Source of the DNA: Sphingorhabdus sp. SMR4y
GTDB taxonomy: Bacteria; Pseudomonadota; Alphaproteobacteria; Sphingomonadales; Sphingomonadaceae
Reading direction: 5' to 3'
DNA length: 64,000 nt
NCBI RefSeq assembly: GCF_002218195.1
Contig: NZ_CP022336.1
Span: forward strand, 2,227,001 to 2,291,000
The first letter of the stretch is position 1, and each line of letters opens with the position of its first letter. Below, one piece after another: positions 54,562 to 62,933 of the stretch. The position numbers were made by a program, and so were the translations under genes. The notes beneath the pieces are model-generated. The model worked only from the letters and a program-made list of their open reading frames with translations. It searched no databases and was not told where the DNA came from.

Positions 54562-57500
54562 CTAGAAGCGGAAGCTGATCGCACCCGAATAGACCTGGCT
54601 GGACACATCCGAACGGCCGACCGTTGAATCAGCGGAAAGGTCAATCGAGACATTGCCCATATTGTAACGCAAGCCGATGCCGACTTCGCCCCAGTCCTTG
54701 TCGCGTCCAGCCAGCGCGAATGGTGCTACTGCACCATTGCCACCGACGAAATTCGCACCGAAGCTGTTCGGGTTATCCTCGAATTCATGAACATAATTCA
54801 TGGATGCGCGCATCTGCAGTTTACGGCCCGGCTTGGACTTGAACTCGATACCGGCCAGACCCTGAATGCTGCTGTAGTCGGGACGAATGATCGTCAAAGC
54901 CGGTCCACCGCCCTGCTCATCCACATTGCTGAAGTTGATCTTGGCTGCACGGGCCCGAATGCCGGGTGCCGCGATCACATCGTTCAGTTCCATCTCTTTC
55001 GACAGACCAACTTCAGCGGCATATACCATGCTGTCGTCATCGGTTGTCAGGCTGAAGGATTGCGTACCAAGCGACACGTTCCGCAGCGTTTCGGCATTAT
55101 AGGTACCCAGTGTAGCGCGGCCATCTAGAACCAGACCACCCGACATTGCTTTCCTGCCGTAGATCGACCCCATGATGGTTTTGGATTGCGCCGAATTACC
55201 GAGAGCAGCCGTCGCATCGACATCCGAATAATAGGCGGAAATCCCGAGGAAAGAGCCTTCATCGAAATAATATTCGAGGCCACCGGCGATGAAGAAACCG
55301 TCAAACTCGTCTTCTCCGTCAGAGCCCGCCGCAGGATTGGTCAATGGCATGGAACCGCCATCACCATTCACAAAACCACCGGCGAGATAAACAGCCATGT
55401 CCTCGTTGACGCCACCGGAGCGGACTTCGGTATCATCTGCATTCGCAGCAGCATCACTCAGAGCATTTGCACCGTTCATAGCAATCCCGCCCAGCGACGT
55501 TGCCGCCAGCTGCATCGGGCGACCAATCACAGCAATGGTGCCGCCGTTCGAGGACCGGTCGGCGAGACTGATCCTGTTCTGGTAGAAATCGGAAACATTG
55601 CCGAGAAATGCTTGCCCCATGGCCTGAACAGTGGATTCCGTTGTGGGCGCCCAGCTGTCAAAGGTAGCCTGAATGGTACCGGCATCGGTAAAGTCCAGGA
55701 AGGAGAAAAGGCCAGCGACCGTTGCATTGCCACGGTTGTTGTCCATCAGGTCGGCAAAGCTGGTTTGGACCGGGTTGCCCGAGTCGACAACGTTCCGATA
55801 GCTTTGCGCACTGATGGTGACATCAACGGCATTCGCACTATAGCTGAATTCGGAAAGCAGGATCGCCGAAATCTGTGCTGCGCTATCGAACTGATCGGTC
55901 ACACCGCCAGCCGCTGTTAGAATGCGGTAGGTGCTCGGAGTCGCCGTCTGGAAGCCGTCAACCGGCGAAAACATCACCGTGCCGCCTATATTGGCTTCTT
56001 CGCTGACGGCCAGAAGATCGGAATCCCCGGATGCGCCAATGTCAATCATCAAGGTCGAACCGGACGACAGAATTGCGTTTCCGTTCACGGTCAATGTTCC
56101 GATCGTACCAATCGAACCGGGGGCGATACCGCCCGCGATATTGGTCAGGAACGGAGCGTTGATCGTGCCAGTACCCGAAAGCAATCCGGAAAACAGGGAA
56201 TAATCACCTACGCTGTTCAGCGTCCCGTTGACTGCGACGCGACCGGCGGTCTGGTTAACGTCGATCAATGCCGAAAGGCTTGCCCCACCATTGATCAACA
56301 ATCCAGCAGCGCCGCCAACATTGAGTCGGTCAATCGTGACATCGCTGTTCAACGACGTGGTACCCGCCTGACTGAGCGTCACTTCGAAATAGCGAGCTTT
56401 AATGCCATTTGCGACATCGGCATCTATATTATCCGGCACAAAATCGGTTGCTCCGGCAAGTCCATTATCCAGAGTGGGTTCCGGAAGCGGATCGCCTTCT
56501 GCCTGAGGGGCTTCCTCCGCGCCCTCCGGACCGCCATTAGCGGTAATGGCAACGGGCGTGGCACCGCCACTGATGGCAAGCTCGCCAACTGGGGTCGCGC
56601 CGCCGCTGATTGCAATATCCTCGACGATCGATGCGCCACCGCTGATTGCAATATTTTCAACGATCATGCCCTCGCCGCGAATGGCCGCACTGGCAAGCAA
56701 CTGGGGCGAGCCAGCCGGTTGTACGGCAGTTGCCGCAACCTGAGTTTCGCCGGTAGGCGAGACAGCTTCCGCGTTCGGGATTTGCGCCACACCGATGGAT
56801 GAGGCTGGCGTTGCCGTAGGCGCAGGCGTTGGTGTGGGCGCGGGACGTGCTGGCGGCGTGCTAGTACCGGTCGCCAAATCGTAGCATTCGTCTCCGGGAT
56901 TATCGCCCTCAAGATCGAAACAGACCTCACCGAATTGCGGCGTAGACTGCTCGACGCCGCCGGACTGGGTATCGGGGAATCCATTTACCACATTACCGTT
57001 TTCATCGATGATGCGATAGGCCGGATCAAGATCGGTCTGCCAGTGGGTGGCATCCTCCCAGTCGCCGTCACCCGCTTTCGCGCTGACATAGCGATAGGGA
57101 TTCACAGCCGCGATATATTCAGCAAACAGGAACAGCGGCTGGTAAAAGCTTTCCGTGCCGTAAGAGCTGAAGACCTGAGCTCCAAAAAAGCGCGAACCGC
57201 CGGACAGCACGCCGATCTGCAAATCTTCCGTCGACAGGCTGTTATTTGCGGCGTCAAGGATCAACGGGCCACCGGAATCTCCGCCTGCGGTTGTGCCTTC
57301 GACTTCCCGAGGCTCATCTTTGTAAAGGTTAAAATCAAAAGGGCTGGTTTTGTTCGGATCGTCAAAATCAAGCCGGTACAAAACCTGTGGCAAATCCCCG
57401 AAAGGGTCACCAAACAGGAAGGTGTTTCTGTCATCAAATGTGGTAAGCGCACCCAGCATATTTTCGGCAGATTTCCGCCGCCAGTCGATACCCACCGACG

Positions 57501-58116
57501 CCCCTGTCGTACCACTGCCGCTACGACCATAGCCGGAAATTTTCACATGATAGCCGGTACCGTCGACATCATCAATTTCGCCGGGATCGGGAAGCGGGGA
57601 AAACAGCAACGCCCAGGTTGGGATATTGGCGGCCGGATCAGAAAGAGTGGCTACGGCAATATCGGCTTCGAGAAAACCAAAAGCGTTAGGATCGACCAGG
57701 GAATCGGGGTGGTAAGCGATCTGGCTGATATTGTAGACAAACAGGTCCGGGTTGGATGCAAATCCGTTGTTGATCCAGTCGACGAACCCCGGAAGCGCAT
57801 TGCCATTGAATGAGAATGCGGACGAGATTACGCCATTGGTTTCATAATCCGTTTCCGGGCGGTCGTTGACGCAGTGTGCTGCAAACAGGACGGCACGCGG
57901 ATTGATCAGGGTACCCGTACAAACAAAGCCGTCATTCCGGAAAAACTGGCCGATACCGTTTACGCTATCTTCCGGATCGCTGATATCGCCTGGCGTATAA
58001 TTATCATTCGGCACAATGGCCTGTGCCGGAGTAGCCAGTGCGAGCGTGGCAATTGCCCCTGCCGCAGCTGTCCGCAATAGTACCGATCTTTTGGAATGTC
58101 CGAAATTCTTGTTCAT
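54562..58116 (-). CDS. Trypsin-like serine protease autotransporter
   Basis: This 1184-residue protein has a signal peptide cleaved near residue 33 (AQA-IVP). A trypsin-like S1 domain follows with the catalytic triad His81 (FAAHC), Asp152 (ADIAV) and Ser281 (GGDSGGP), and then a proline/threonine-rich linker near residues 420-440. A tandem-repeat region covers about residues 485-528, followed by a passenger stretch typical of autotransporters, and a C-terminal beta-barrel of about 280 residues ending in Phe. It is probably exposed on or released from the cell surface. The locus is isolated by a terminator and a 304-base upstream region. Confidence 0.92.
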   Translation of the reverse strand: MNKNFGHSKRSVLLRTAAAGAIATLALATPAQAIVPNDNYTPGDISDPEDSVNGIGQFFRNDGFVCTGTLINPRAVLFAAHCVNDRPETDYETNGVISSAFSFNGNALPGFVDWINNGFASNPDLFVYNISQIAYHPDSLVDPNAFGFLEADIAVATLSDPAANIPTWALLFSPLPDPGEIDDVDGTGYHVKISGYGRSGSGTTGASVGIDWRRKSAENMLGALTTFDDRNTFLFGDPFGDLPQVLYRLDFDDPNKTSPFDFNLYKDEPREVEGTTAGGDSGGPLILDAANNSLSTEDLQIGVLSGGSRFFGAQVFSSYGTESFYQPLFLFAEYIAAVNPYRYVSAKAGDGDWEDATHWQTDLDPAYRIIDENGNVVNGFPDTQSGGVEQSTPQFGEVCFDLEGDNPGDECYDLATGTSTPPARPAPTPTPAPTATPASSIGVAQIPNAEAVSPTGETQVAATAVQPAGSPQLLASAAIRGEGMIVENIAISGGASIVEDIAISGGATPVGELAISGGATPVAITANGGPEGAEEAPQAEGDPLPEPTLDNGLAGATDFVPDNIDADVANGIKARYFEVTLSQAGTTSLNSDVTIDRLNVGGAAGLLINGGASLSALIDVNQTAGRVAVNGTLNSVGDYSLFSGLLSGTGTINAPFLTNIAGGIAPGSIGTIGTLTVNGNAILSSGSTLMIDIGASGDSDLLAVSEEANIGGTVMFSPVDGFQTATPSTYRILTAAGGVTDQFDSAAQISAILLSEFSYSANAVDVTISAQSYRNVVDSGNPVQTSFADLMDNNRGNATVAGLFSFLDFTDAGTIQATFDSWAPTTESTVQAMGQAFLGNVSDFYQNRISLADRSSNGGTIAVIGRPMQLAATSLGGIAMNGANALSDAAANADDTEVRSGGVNEDMAVYLAGGFVNGDGGSMPLTNPAAGSDGEDEFDGFFIAGGLEYYFDEGSFLGISAYYSDVDATAALGNSAQSKTIMGSIYGRKAMSGGLVLDGRATLGTYNAETLRNVSLGTQSFSLTTDDDSMVYAAEVGLSKEMELNDVIAAPGIRARAAKINFSNVDEQGGGPALTIIRPDYSSIQGLAGIEFKSKPGRKLQMRASMNYVHEFEDNPNSFGANFVGGNGAVAPFALAGRDKDWGEVGIGLRYNMGNVSIDLSADSTVGRSDVSSQVYSGAISFRF
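56533..56664 (-). repeat. Coding tandem repeat of 12-residue units in the autotransporter
   Basis: The region encodes about three and a half copies of a 12-residue unit of the type IVENIAISGGAS / IVEDIAISGGAT / PVGELAISGGAT. The copies differ by a few bases. It lies after the proline-rich linker and may alter length between strains by slippage or recombination. Confidence 0.85.
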
Positions 58117-58420
58117 CGAAGAATGCCCCTTGAAATATTGAATTAGAATAGACCCCTTTCGTTACTGTGCTTGCTTTTGCGACATGAATCAAAGCGAAAT
58201 TTACCAAATCGCCGTCTGTCACAGCGAAATCGACGATTTTAAGGGGCTTTCGGGCGACAGACACGAAAATTTTGGTTACATCTGTGATGATTTGGCAACA
58301 GAAATGTCCGGATCCGGACCGGAAAAGACTTCGCCGCCCGCCTACCTAAGCAAACGAGCGGCGAAAATGTGGTCTGACAAGCGCCTTCAATCCGGTCCGG
58401 CGCTAAGCGAGTCGCATTGC
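58117..58420. other. Upstream region of the autotransporter gene
   Basis: This 304-base region lies between the autotransporter start and the dps stop, both on the minus strand. It is AT-richer than average near 58117-58310 and probably contains the autotransporter promoter. Frames that run through it on the plus strand extend over dps in antisense and are not supported. I see no clear terminator for dps. Confidence 0.5.
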
Positions 58421-58885
58421 CTAGTCTTTCTGCGCGATCTCGAGCAGGAACCATGCCCGCTCTTCCGCCTGATCGGTCCAGTCGTCGAGCATACCATCGG
58501 TAGCATTGTCGCCGGCTTCTCCTGCCAGCTCCTTCGCTTCGCGCAACCTCTCAACCAGCTTCAGATTGTCAGAGCGCAGCTCTTCCAGCATATCCGGTGC
58601 TTTCACCTTCGCGTCATCATTGTCGGAAATGCTCTGCCGGTTGGCGATATCACCGATCGAGGTGAGAGTCCGGTGCCCGTTCTTGCGGACGCGTTCGGCA
58701 ATCAGGTCAGTGGTAGCGAGTATTTGCGCCGCATGCTCGTCGAACATCAGATGATAGTCACGAAAATGGGGGCCGGAAACATGCCAGTGAAAATTTTTGG
58801 TCTTGAGATAGAGGGCAAAGCTGTCTGCCAATATTCCATTGAGTGCTTCGGCTACGGCCTTTTTTGCATTGTCGCCCGTGGTCAT
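58421..58885 (-). CDS. dps: Dps family DNA-binding ferritin-like protein
   Basis: This 154-residue protein forms a ferritin-like dodecamer that oxidises iron with peroxide and protects DNA. Residues for the inter-subunit ferroxidase site are in TKNFHWHVSGPHFRDYHLMFDEH, the standard Dps signature. ATG 58885 with GAGGAG upstream is used rather than an in-frame TTG two codons earlier. It is monocistronic as far as can be seen. Confidence 0.95.
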   Translation of the reverse strand: MTTGDNAKKAVAEALNGILADSFALYLKTKNFHWHVSGPHFRDYHLMFDEHAAQILATTDLIAERVRKNGHRTLTSIGDIANRQSISDNDDAKVKAPDMLEELRSDNLKLVERLREAKELAGEAGDNATDGMLDDWTDQAEERAWFLLEIAQKD

Positions 58886-59000
58886 TTTCAATCTCCTCTT
58901 TCGAAATCATCATGTTATGCAATGATCATTACGACAGATCGATAAATCGATAAAACAGGAAGATTTTCTATCTAAGATTGATAATATCGATCTTGGATCG

Positions 59001-59567
59001 TCAGAATATGCCCCATGCGCCGAGCGCCAGAATCGCGCCGACAACCAGAAAACCCGCACCGCCAGCATAGCGGATGGACGCCATGGGCACATGTTCGGCC
59101 AGTTGCCGACGGAACAATATCGCGGGCAGGCAGGCAATCATCACCCCGATCCATCCTCCGGCCGCTGCAAAAGCGGCCATGTCGGTCCGCGCAGCGGTGG
59201 CCATCAGAATAAACTGGCCCTTGTCCCCCAATTGCAAGATGAACAGTCCCAGAAATGAGGTCCAGAATGGTGCCAATCGCCAATTTTGCAGCAAGTCGAC
59301 CGGGCGCCGCCATGCCACCATGCCGAGGCCGGCAAATATCAGCGATAGCGCATAGAAAAGCTGAAGGGCATCCTCGCTGATCCACCGGTGGACCGCCGAT
59401 CCGGCAAAGGCGGAAATCGCGCAATTGCAGAGCGTGGCCAGACCGAGGCCCCAGAGGACAGGAGAGACACGGCCATACCGTATCGCCAGCGCGGCGCACA
59501 ATATCTGTGGCCGGTCGCCAAATTCCGCGACAGCCAGGGCAAAAAGCGAAGTTAGAAATGCATCCAC
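59001..59567 (-). CDS. GDT1/TMEM165 (UPF0016) family cation transporter
   Basis: This 188-residue membrane protein has about six helices and the two family motifs EFGDR (residues 15-19) and QLGDKGQ in the second half. Family members move Mn2+ or Ca2+ out of the cytoplasm. It is preceded by a small gene on the same strand (11-base gap), so the two probably form an operon. Confidence 0.9.
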   Translation of the reverse strand: MDAFLTSLFALAVAEFGDRPQILCAALAIRYGRVSPVLWGLGLATLCNCAISAFAGSAVHRWISEDALQLFYALSLIFAGLGMVAWRRPVDLLQNWRLAPFWTSFLGLFILQLGDKGQFILMATAARTDMAAFAAAGGWIGVMIACLPAILFRRQLAEHVPMASIRYAGGAGFLVVGAILALGAWGIF

Positions 59568-59578
59568 TTTGGCCGACG

Positions 59579-59914
59579 TCAGGCCTGGCCGCCGAGGCGA
59601 AGCGCGACATTGGCCAACAGCGCTTCGGTCATCGCCGGGTCGATCTCGCCCATGTCAAGCGTCGCACGCATGGCTTCGAGATAGGAGAGCGCGATAGTTC
59701 TTGCGCCACCATGGTGCATGGCCGGTTGCAATGCACTCTCCAGTGCACAGCTGAGGTCGCGAAGGGCAGACAGCCTGTGTTCCGTCGCTTTCTGGCGAAC
59801 ATGATCAAGATGCATCAGAAATTGCAGCGGATGATGGACGGCCAGATCTGCCGACATTTCATCAAGCAGGTTCAGCATTTCGGTCTGCACGAACGGATTT
59901 TGATCATGATTCAT
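59579..59914 (-). CDS. Uncharacterised 111-residue protein
   Basis: I do not recognise this protein. It is helical, rich in Leu, Ala and His, with no membrane segment or cysteine motif (EMLNLLDEMSADLAVHHPLQFLMHLDHVRQ). It lies 11 bases before the GDT1-family transporter gene on the same strand and has normal codon use, so it is probably real and linked to that transporter. Confidence 0.6.
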   Translation of the reverse strand: MNHDQNPFVQTEMLNLLDEMSADLAVHHPLQFLMHLDHVRQKATEHRLSALRDLSCALESALQPAMHHGGARTIALSYLEAMRATLDMGEIDPAMTEALLANVALRLGGQA

Positions 59915-60110
59915 TACAATGGCCCCTGATTACGCCTGAACATGGTCAAACATGGTTAAATAGTCGTAAATGGCACTGGCTTTGCCACCGTCAGAACCGC
60001 GAAGGCTTTTTCTTGACATTGATCGGTCTTTTCACCATTAGCGCGGGAACGAATGCGGCGCCCGATAGCGTCGCTGTTTTTATTTCAGCTTCTGCCTTAA
60101 GGAATGCACC

Positions 60111-60278
60111 ATGGCGAAACCAGCCAATGTAAAGATCAAACTCGTCAGCACGGCGGACACAGGCTTTTTCTACGTAACCCGCAAGAACCCGCGGAATCTT
60201 ACCGAAAAGATGGTGCAGCGCAAATATGATCCGGTTGTCCGGAAGCATGTCGAGTTCAAAGAAGCCAAAATCAAATAA
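60111..60278 (+). CDS. rpmG: 50S ribosomal protein L33
   Basis: This 55-residue protein starts [20 protein letters not shown] and contains YVTRKNPRN and [18 protein letters not shown], which is ribosomal protein L33. The zinc-binding cysteine pairs are absent, so it is the zinc-independent type. AAGGA precedes the ATG. The stop is 18 bases from the end of the convergent divK gene. Confidence 0.96.
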   Translation: MAKPANVKIKLVSTADTGFFYVTRKNPRNLTEKMVQRKYDPVVRKHVEFKEAKIK

Positions 60279-60296
60279 TCAGGCTTTGGCCAGTCT

Positions 60297-60665
60297 TTAG
60301 CGGTGCAGAACTTTCTGCACCGATTCGATGAATTTCGCGACCGAAATCGGCTTTGAGACATAAGCCTCTGCCCCGGCACTCAATATCCGGTCCTCGTCAC
60401 CCTTGCCTGCATAAGCGGTCACGGCCATGATCGGTATGATCTTGAGCTGACCGTCCTTCTTGATCTGCTCGATCAGCTCCAGGCCACTGACATGCGGCAA
60501 CTGGATATCCATGACAATCAGATTGGGTACGAAGCTGCGCGCCTTTTCGAGCACTTCCCGGCCATCGCTGACCGGCTCGACAACAAAGCCATGAGCCCGC
60601 AGCAGGTCGCAGAACAGCTTGAGGTTCAATTCATTGTCCTCAACCACCAATACTCTTTTTGCCAC
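60297..60665 (-). CDS. divK: Single-domain response regulator DivK
   Basis: This 122-residue receiver-only protein has Asp10 and the phospho-acceptor Asp53 (VMDIQLP), Thr83 in AVTAY and Lys105 in VSKPIS. The sequence RVLVVEDNELNLKLF and the adjacency to a DUF3572 gene match DivK of alphaproteobacteria, which relays cell-cycle phosphorylation. It is transcribed divergently from the DUF3572 gene, with 52 bases between starts. Confidence 0.92.
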   Translation of the reverse strand: MAKRVLVVEDNELNLKLFCDLLRAHGFVVEPVSDGREVLEKARSFVPNLIVMDIQLPHVSGLELIEQIKKDGQLKIIPIMAVTAYAGKGDEDRILSAGAEAYVSKPISVAKFIESVQKVLHR

Positions 60666-60717
60666 TGCCGGATTTGCCCTTTCAAACTTGCTGCCAAACC
60701 ATTAGGCGAAAGCGGCA

Positions 60718-61023
60718 ATGGAAACAAATCCCAATCTCGGGCCGGATAGCGAAATCCCAGATAGTGAAATCATCGCCTTGCGGGCGCTCGGATGGGTGCT
60801 GCAGGATCAGGATCGCGCGGAACGTCTGCTGGCCCTGACCGGGCTGGATCCCCGCGAATTGCGGTCGGGTCTCGAAGACCCAGCGATGCTCTCGTCACTG
60901 CTCGGTTTTCTCGCCAATCACGAACCCGATCTGATCGCCTGTGCCGAAGCGATCGGCATCGCCCCCGCAAAGCTCGCTGCAGCAGCGCAGCGTTTAAACT
61001 CTCCCGGAGACTTTTATGAGTAA
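60718..61023 (+). CDS. DUF3572 protein
   Basis: This 101-residue protein matches DUF3572: ALRALGWVLQDQDRAERLLALTG and LRSGLEDPAMLSSLLGFLANHEPDLIACAEAIG are typical. It is the usual neighbour of divK in sphingomonads and other alphaproteobacteria, and its function is unknown. It overlaps the following HAD gene by eight bases. Confidence 0.9.
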   Translation: METNPNLGPDSEIPDSEIIALRALGWVLQDQDRAERLLALTGLDPRELRSGLEDPAMLSSLLGFLANHEPDLIACAEAIGIAPAKLAAAAQRLNSPGDFYE

Positions 61024-61693
61024 CAAGCCGCTTCTGATCAGCGACTGCGATGAAGTCCTGCTGCATATGGTCGTCCCTTTCCAGCAATGGTTGGACAGCG
61101 ACAAGCATATCCATTTCGATCTGGAAAACGGCAATAATTTTGCCAATGCGCTGCGCCACAAACACGACGGAACACAGGTGTTGCCGGAACAGATCTGGCC
61201 GATGCTGAAGGAGTTTTTTGACAATGAAATGCACCGGCAGGGTGCGATCGAGGGCGCCGTCGAATCGATCAACAGGCTCGCTGAAATGGCCGATGTCGTA
61301 ATCCTGACCAACCTGCTCGATGATCGTCGCGAAGCGCGCGCCGAACAGCTCAAGGCCGTGGGCATCGATTTTCCCGTCTATACCAATCAGGGCGGCAAGG
61401 GTGAACTTCTGACTAGCATCCTCGCCGAGTATCAACCCAGCGTCACCGTGTTTGTCGATGATCTGGGCCACCAGCATGGCAGCGTCGCCAAACATGCCCC
61501 CGATGTCTGGCGTCTGCAGATGGTTGGCGAACCGATCATGGCGAAACATGTCACGACCAACCCCGCCGCCCACGCCCGCATTGATCTCTGGAACGAGGCT
61601 ACGGCGTGGATATTGGACAAATTTGAAAATGCCTTACCCGCTCCGGCGATGGACTTGCCGTCGCAGGAGCTTGACCCTGCCAACCATGCGTGA
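61016..61693 (+). CDS. HAD-family hydrolase
   Basis: This 225-residue protein has the HAD motif I SDCDEV with Asp10 and Asp12, motif II in VILTNLLDD and motif IV in VFVDDLGHQHG. It is a phosphatase-like protein of unknown substrate with a helical cap domain in the first half. It overlaps DUF3572 by eight bases and is followed by ridA after 12 bases, so a DUF3572-HAD-RidA-GDPD operon is likely. Confidence 0.88.
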   Translation: MSNKPLLISDCDEVLLHMVVPFQQWLDSDKHIHFDLENGNNFANALRHKHDGTQVLPEQIWPMLKEFFDNEMHRQGAIEGAVESINRLAEMADVVILTNLLDDRREARAEQLKAVGIDFPVYTNQGGKGELLTSILAEYQPSVTVFVDDLGHQHGSVAKHAPDVWRLQMVGEPIMAKHVTTNPAAHARIDLWNEATAWILDKFENALPAPAMDLPSQELDPANHA

Positions 61694-61705
61694 GAATTCT
61701 GCCTT

Positions 61706-62173
61706 ATGACCGATAATATTGAACAAGCCCTGACAGCCAAGGGCATAGAATTACCCACGGCCGCAGCTCCGGTCGCTTCCTATGTTCCGGCCGTGGAAGT
61801 GAATGGATTGCTCCATATCAGCGGACAGGTCTCGATGCAGGATGGCAAGCTGATCACGGGACGGCTGGGCGACACTATGTCGCTGGAAGATGGGCAGCAG
61901 GCCGCCAAGGCCTGTGCCCTGATGATCGCAGCGCAAATCAAGAAAGCAGCCGGATCACTCGACCGGGTGGACCGGATCGTCAAGCTAGGCGTTTTCGTCA
62001 ACAGCATCCCCGACTATACCGATCACCCCAAGGTCGCCAACGGCTGTTCGGACATGATGGAAGTGATTTTCGGTGCCGCCGGACAGCATGCAAGAAGCGC
62101 TGTTGGCGTGGCTTCGCTCCCGCTTGGCGTAGCGGTTGAGGTTGACGCCATCATTGCCCTGAAGCCCGAGTGA
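61706..62173 (+). CDS. RidA family deaminase-like protein
   Basis: This 155-residue protein belongs to the RidA/YjgF family, shown by YVPAVEVNGLLHISGQV, KLITGRLGDTMSLEDGQQAAKACALM and SAVGVASLPLGVAVEVDAI. Family members deaminate reactive enamine or imine intermediates. Its length is greater than that of E. coli RidA and corresponds to the branch with an N-terminal extension. Its stop overlaps the start of the GDPD gene (GTGA). Confidence 0.9.
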   Translation: MTDNIEQALTAKGIELPTAAAPVASYVPAVEVNGLLHISGQVSMQDGKLITGRLGDTMSLEDGQQAAKACALMIAAQIKKAAGSLDRVDRIVKLGVFVNSIPDYTDHPKVANGCSDMMEVIFGAAGQHARSAVGVASLPLGVAVEVDAIIALKPE

Positions 62174-62928
62174 TCGGGACGCTGCTAGACAATATGCTTG
62201 CGCCGGCTCCGGCCGCCGGCCGTGTCGCATTTCTGAAAGGCCAGCCGTATGCCCATCGGGGACTGCACGGCCGGAGTGTGCTGGAAAATAGTCCCGCCGC
62301 CTTCGAGGCAGCGATCAAACTGGGCCACGGGATCGAATGCGACGTCCAGGCCGCGGAAGATGGTCGCGCCTTTGTATTCCATGATTACGAGCTGGACCGG
62401 TTGACGGACCAGAGTGGTCCGATCGGGACATTGCGGGCGGACGATATCGACCGGATTCAATTGAATGACGGTCATGGCAAGATTCCGCGCCTGCGGGAAA
62501 CGCTGGCACAGGTGGCCGGCCAGGTGCCGATCCTGATCGAGATCAAGTCGCGCAACTTGCGGGTCGGCCCGCTCTGCCTCTCGGTCCGCCGGGCTCTGGA
62601 AGGCTATGGCGGAAAGGCTGCGATCATGTCATTCAATCCGCTGGTCGGCGCCTGGTTTCGCAAAAATGCCGATCATGTCGTCCGCGGTCTGGTGGTCACA
62701 GAAGAGGGCAGCAGGAACTGGCGGGGCCGGATCGCACGCCACCGCAATCTCTGGACAGCAAAGCCTGATTTTCTGGCTTATGATATCCGCGACCTCCCAT
62801 CGCGCTTTGCCGCCGCCCAGCGGGCACGGGGTCTGCCAGTCGTGACCTGGACGGTGCGGTCCGCCGAGCAGGAAAAAACCGCATCCCGATATGCGGACGA
62901 ACCGGTTTACGAGATACCGGACACCTGA
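62170..62928 (+). CDS. Glycerophosphodiester phosphodiesterase
   Basis: This 252-residue GDPD has the catalytic motifs YAHRGLHG and ENSPAAF near the N-terminus, IECDVQAAEDGRAFVFHDYELDRLT (Glu and Asp metal ligands and the second His), and IEIKSRN. It cleaves glycerophosphodiesters to glycerol-3-phosphate and alcohol. No signal peptide is visible, so it is probably cytosolic. The start is a GTG that overlaps the ridA stop. Confidence 0.92.
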   Translation: MIGTLLDNMLAPAPAAGRVAFLKGQPYAHRGLHGRSVLENSPAAFEAAIKLGHGIECDVQAAEDGRAFVFHDYELDRLTDQSGPIGTLRADDIDRIQLNDGHGKIPRLRETLAQVAGQVPILIEIKSRNLRVGPLCLSVRRALEGYGGKAAIMSFNPLVGAWFRKNADHVVRGLVVTEEGSRNWRGRIARHRNLWTAKPDFLAYDIRDLPSRFAAAQRARGLPVVTWTVRSAEQEKTASRYADEPVYEIPDT

Positions 62929-62933
62929 TCAGC

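Noticed and set aside
58184-58945. A 253-codon plus-strand open frame upstream of the autotransporter
   Set aside because: Most of it is antisense to dps, and the non-overlapping part has no ribosome-binding site or similarity.
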